NCBI GenBank assembly: GCA_032249695.1 | Contig: JAVVHE010000004.1 | Coordinates: 1 to 64,000 of the forward strand | Source of the DNA: JAVVHE01 sp032249695 | GTDB taxonomy: Bacteria > Pseudomonadota > Alphaproteobacteria > Sphingomonadales > Sphingomonadaceae | DNA length: 64,000 nucleotides | Direction of reading: 5' to 3' | Part shown: in pieces, positions 62,303-64,000 of the stretch | Layout: the number at the start of each line of letters is the position of its first letter | How positions within the stretch are numbered: the stretch's first letter is position 1 | Position numbers and translations under genes: made by a program | The notes under the pieces: model-generated | Seen by the model: the letters and a program-made list of their open reading frames with translations, nothing else | Database searches by the model: none | Told to the model about the DNA's origin: nothing

Positions 62303-63651
62303 TCCGGAAGCTCCTCATCGCCAACCGCGGCGAGATTGCGCTGCGCATCCACCGCGCGGCGCAAGATCTGGGCATCAAGACCGTCGCGGTCTTCTCCACG
62401 GCCGACCGCGAGGCGATGCACGTGCGGCTGGCGGACGAATCGGTCTGCATCGGGCCGCCGCCCGCGCCGCTCAGCTACCTTAACATCCCGGCACTGGTCG
62501 CCGCGGCCGAGATCACCGGCGCCGACGCGGTACACCCGGGCTACGGCTTCCTCGCCGAGAACGCGCGCTTCGCCGAGATCCTGATCGACCACGGCCTTAC
62601 CTGGGTCGGGCCCAGCCCCGAACATATCCGCGTGATGGGTGACAAGGTCGCAGCCAAGCGCAAGGCGGCCGAGCTTGGGCTGCCGCTGGTTCCAGGCTCA
62701 GACGGCGCGGTGACCGACGCTGACAGCGCGCGCGATCTCGCCGATGCGATGGGTTACCCCGTGCTCATCAAGGCAGCTGCGGGCGGTGGCGGCCGCGGCA
62801 TGAAGGTGGCGCGATCGAGGACCGACCTTGCCGAGCAATTCATGGCCGCGCGGCAGGAGGCGAAGTCGGCCTTCGGCGACGATACGGTCTACATCGAGAA
62901 ATATCTCGAGCGGCCGCGACATATCGAGTTCCAGATTTTCGGCGACGGGCGCGGGCGCGCGGTGCATCTGGGTGAGCGCGACTGCTCGCTGCAGCGCCGC
63001 CACCAGAAGGTGTTCGAGGAGGCGCCCTCACCCGCGATCGACGCCGAGACCCGCGCGCGGATGGGCACGCGCTGCGCCGACGCGATGGCGGCGATGCATT
63101 ATGCGGGCGCAGGGACGATCGAATTCCTGTGGGAGAACGGCGAGTTCTTCTTCATCGAGATGAACACGCGCATCCAGGTCGAGCATCCGGTGACCGAGCT
63201 GGTGACAGGCACCGATCTGGTCGCCGAGCAGCTGCGCGTCGCATCGGGCATGCGCATGAGCCTTAGGCAGGAGGACATCCGGTGGGAGGGCCACGCGATC
63301 GAAGTGCGCGTGAACGCCGAGGATCCGCTGACCTTTTCCCCGTCACCGGGGCTGGTCTCGCACGTGCACCCCGCGGGCGGGCCCGGCGTGCGCGTCGACT
63401 CGGCGCTTTATGACGGATGGCGCGTGCCGCCGCACTATGACAGTCTGATCGCCAAGCTGATCGTCCACGCGCCCGATCGCGAATCGTGCCTCAAGCGCCT
63501 CTGCCGCGCGCTGGAGGAATATGTCATCGAGGGCCCGAAGACGACGCTGCCGCTGCATCAGGCGCTCGCGACCGAGCCCGACGTGGTCGCAGGCAACTAC
63601 TCGATCTGCTGGCTGGAGGAATGGCTTGAGCACCGCCGCAATGCAGCTTGA
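62299..63651 (+). CDS. accC: biotin carboxylase subunit of acetyl-CoA carboxylase
   Basis: A 450-residue ATP-grasp enzyme that carboxylates biotin on AccB. Motifs: LLIANRGEIALRI at the start, HPGYGFLAENA, the glycine-rich loop KAAAGGGGRGMKV, HLGERDCSLQRRHQKV, and EMNTRIQVEHPVTE with the catalytic Arg and Glu region. It is coupled to accB by ATGA. The next SDR gene starts inside its last codons. Confidence 0.97.
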   Translation: MIRKLLIANRGEIALRIHRAAQDLGIKTVAVFSTADREAMHVRLADESVCIGPPPAPLSYLNIPALVAAAEITGADAVHPGYGFLAENARFAEILIDHGLTWVGPSPEHIRVMGDKVAAKRKAAELGLPLVPGSDGAVTDADSARDLADAMGYPVLIKAAAGGGGRGMKVARSRTDLAEQFMAARQEAKSAFGDDTVYIEKYLERPRHIEFQIFGDGRGRAVHLGERDCSLQRRHQKVFEEAPSPAIDAETRARMGTRCADAMAAMHYAGAGTIEFLWENGEFFFIEMNTRIQVEHPVTELVTGTDLVAEQLRVASGMRMSLRQEDIRWEGHAIEVRVNAEDPLTFSPSPGLVSHVHPAGGPGVRVDSALYDGWRVPPHYDSLIAKLIVHAPDRESCLKRLCRALEEYVIEGPKTTLPLHQALATEPDVVAGNYSICWLEEWLEHRRNAA

Positions 63652-64000
63652 GGGCGTCGCCCTCGTCACCGGCGCCGCGAGCGGCATCGGGCGCGCGACC
63701 GCGCGGCTGGCCGCTGAGCGTGGCGCGTCGGGACTGGTGTTGCTCGACCGTGACGAGGCGGGGCTGGCCGCGCTTGCGGTCGAGCTGCCGTGCTGCACGC
63801 TCATTCGTGCGCATGACGTCGCCGACGAGAGCGCGTGGGCCGCGACGATCGACGCAGTGCGCGGGGAGTTCGGCCACATCCGCTATGCGGTCGCGAACGC
63901 CGGCGTCGGCGAAGGCGCGCCGATCGCGGCTTCGACGCTCGCCGAATGGAAGAAGGTGGTCTCGGTCAATCTCGATGGCGCGTTCCTAACGCTTCAGGCC
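63641..64000 (+). CDS. SDR family oxidoreductase (partial, cut by window edge)
   Basis: The first 120 residues of a short-chain dehydrogenase. The cofactor motif is TGAASGIGRAT, followed by LLDRDEAG (an acidic end of strand two, suggesting NAD), NAGVGEGAP and the VNLDGAF element. The catalytic Tyr/Lys lie beyond the window. ATG 63641 is used; a TTG at 63626 is in the same frame. It overlaps the accC 3' end by 11 bases, so it may be cotranscribed. Substrate unknown. Confidence 0.8.
   Translation, partial: MQLEGVALVTGAASGIGRATARLAAERGASGLVLLDRDEAGLAALAVELPCCTLIRAHDVADESAWAATIDAVRGEFGHIRYAVANAGVGEGAPIAASTLAEWKKVVSVNLDGAFLTLQA

Overview
This is a GC-rich, gene-dense stretch of bacterial chromosome. 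It most likely comes from an alphaproteobacterium of the Sphingomonadales (Sphingomonas-like). The reasons are the nuoA-F order, the ThiS-ThiG fusion, an Ohr/OsmC protein, a DUF2125 gene next to plsC, a GIN-domain (DUF2807) protein, and the very common ATGA/GTGA stop-start overlaps. The organism is inferred from gene families, not from an rRNA gene; none lies in the window. No complete tRNA, CRISPR array, transposase or integrase was seen.

Layout. 1-7.1 kb: the tail of an LVIVD-repeat-like gene, a frameshifted MFS transporter on the minus strand, then a plus-strand catabolic operon. The operon holds an alpha/beta hydrolase, LigA-like and LigB-like ring-cleavage dioxygenase subunits, a LigW-like decarboxylase, a Gfo/Idh/MocA dehydrogenase and a TIM-barrel sugar-isomerase-like protein. 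Several of these genes carry single-base frame breaks. 7.1-7.6 kb: a less GC-rich spacer with a tRNA-like 3' end. 7.6-12.7 kb: an ABC-F ATPase, a DEAD-box helicase with a small downstream gene, and an SDR. 12.8-18.7 kb: a complete RND efflux operon (fusion lipoprotein, pump, outer-membrane factor). 18.7-26.7 kb: cyclophilin, FAD reductase, TPR lipoprotein, pyrD, gamma-glutamyltransferase, acyl-CoA synthetase and a secreted protein.

26.7-34.5 kb: gloB, an M28 peptidase, thiD, glmM, small membrane proteins, an NnrU-like protein, a sorted metalloprotease and a secreted hypothetical. 34.5-43.1 kb: a DEXH helicase, a PepSY membrane protein, the bfd-bfr iron-storage pair, malate synthase G and murA. 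43.4-49.3 kb: an AAC(2')-like GNAT, ohr, a decayed GIN-domain gene joined to the end of a lost acyl-CoA ligase, an esterase, a CHCC zinc-finger protein, tldD and a cold-shock gene with a structured leader. 49.3-54.6 kb: a GST, an ABC exporter, a zinc-ribbon protein, a YdcF protein, PlsC and DUF2125.

54.6-60.3 kb: a 59-bp tandem repeat, a truncated retropepsin-like gene, then the first six complex I genes (nuoA-F, minus strand). nuoG-N do not follow. Two unlisted short ORFs lie inside this operon, and one of them is coupled to both nuoE and nuoF. 60.3-64 kb: fused thiSG, then accB-accC and an SDR that runs off the edge.

Most of the window is core metabolism: respiration, fatty-acid and pyrimidine synthesis, cell wall, thiamine and iron storage. 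The parts that look accessory or decayed are the left-hand catabolic operon, the 44.8-45.7 kb junction, and the 54.6-55.0 kb junction where the nuo operon is cut. Single-base frame breaks recur in several genes. They could be sequencing indels rather than biological decay, and raw reads would decide this.
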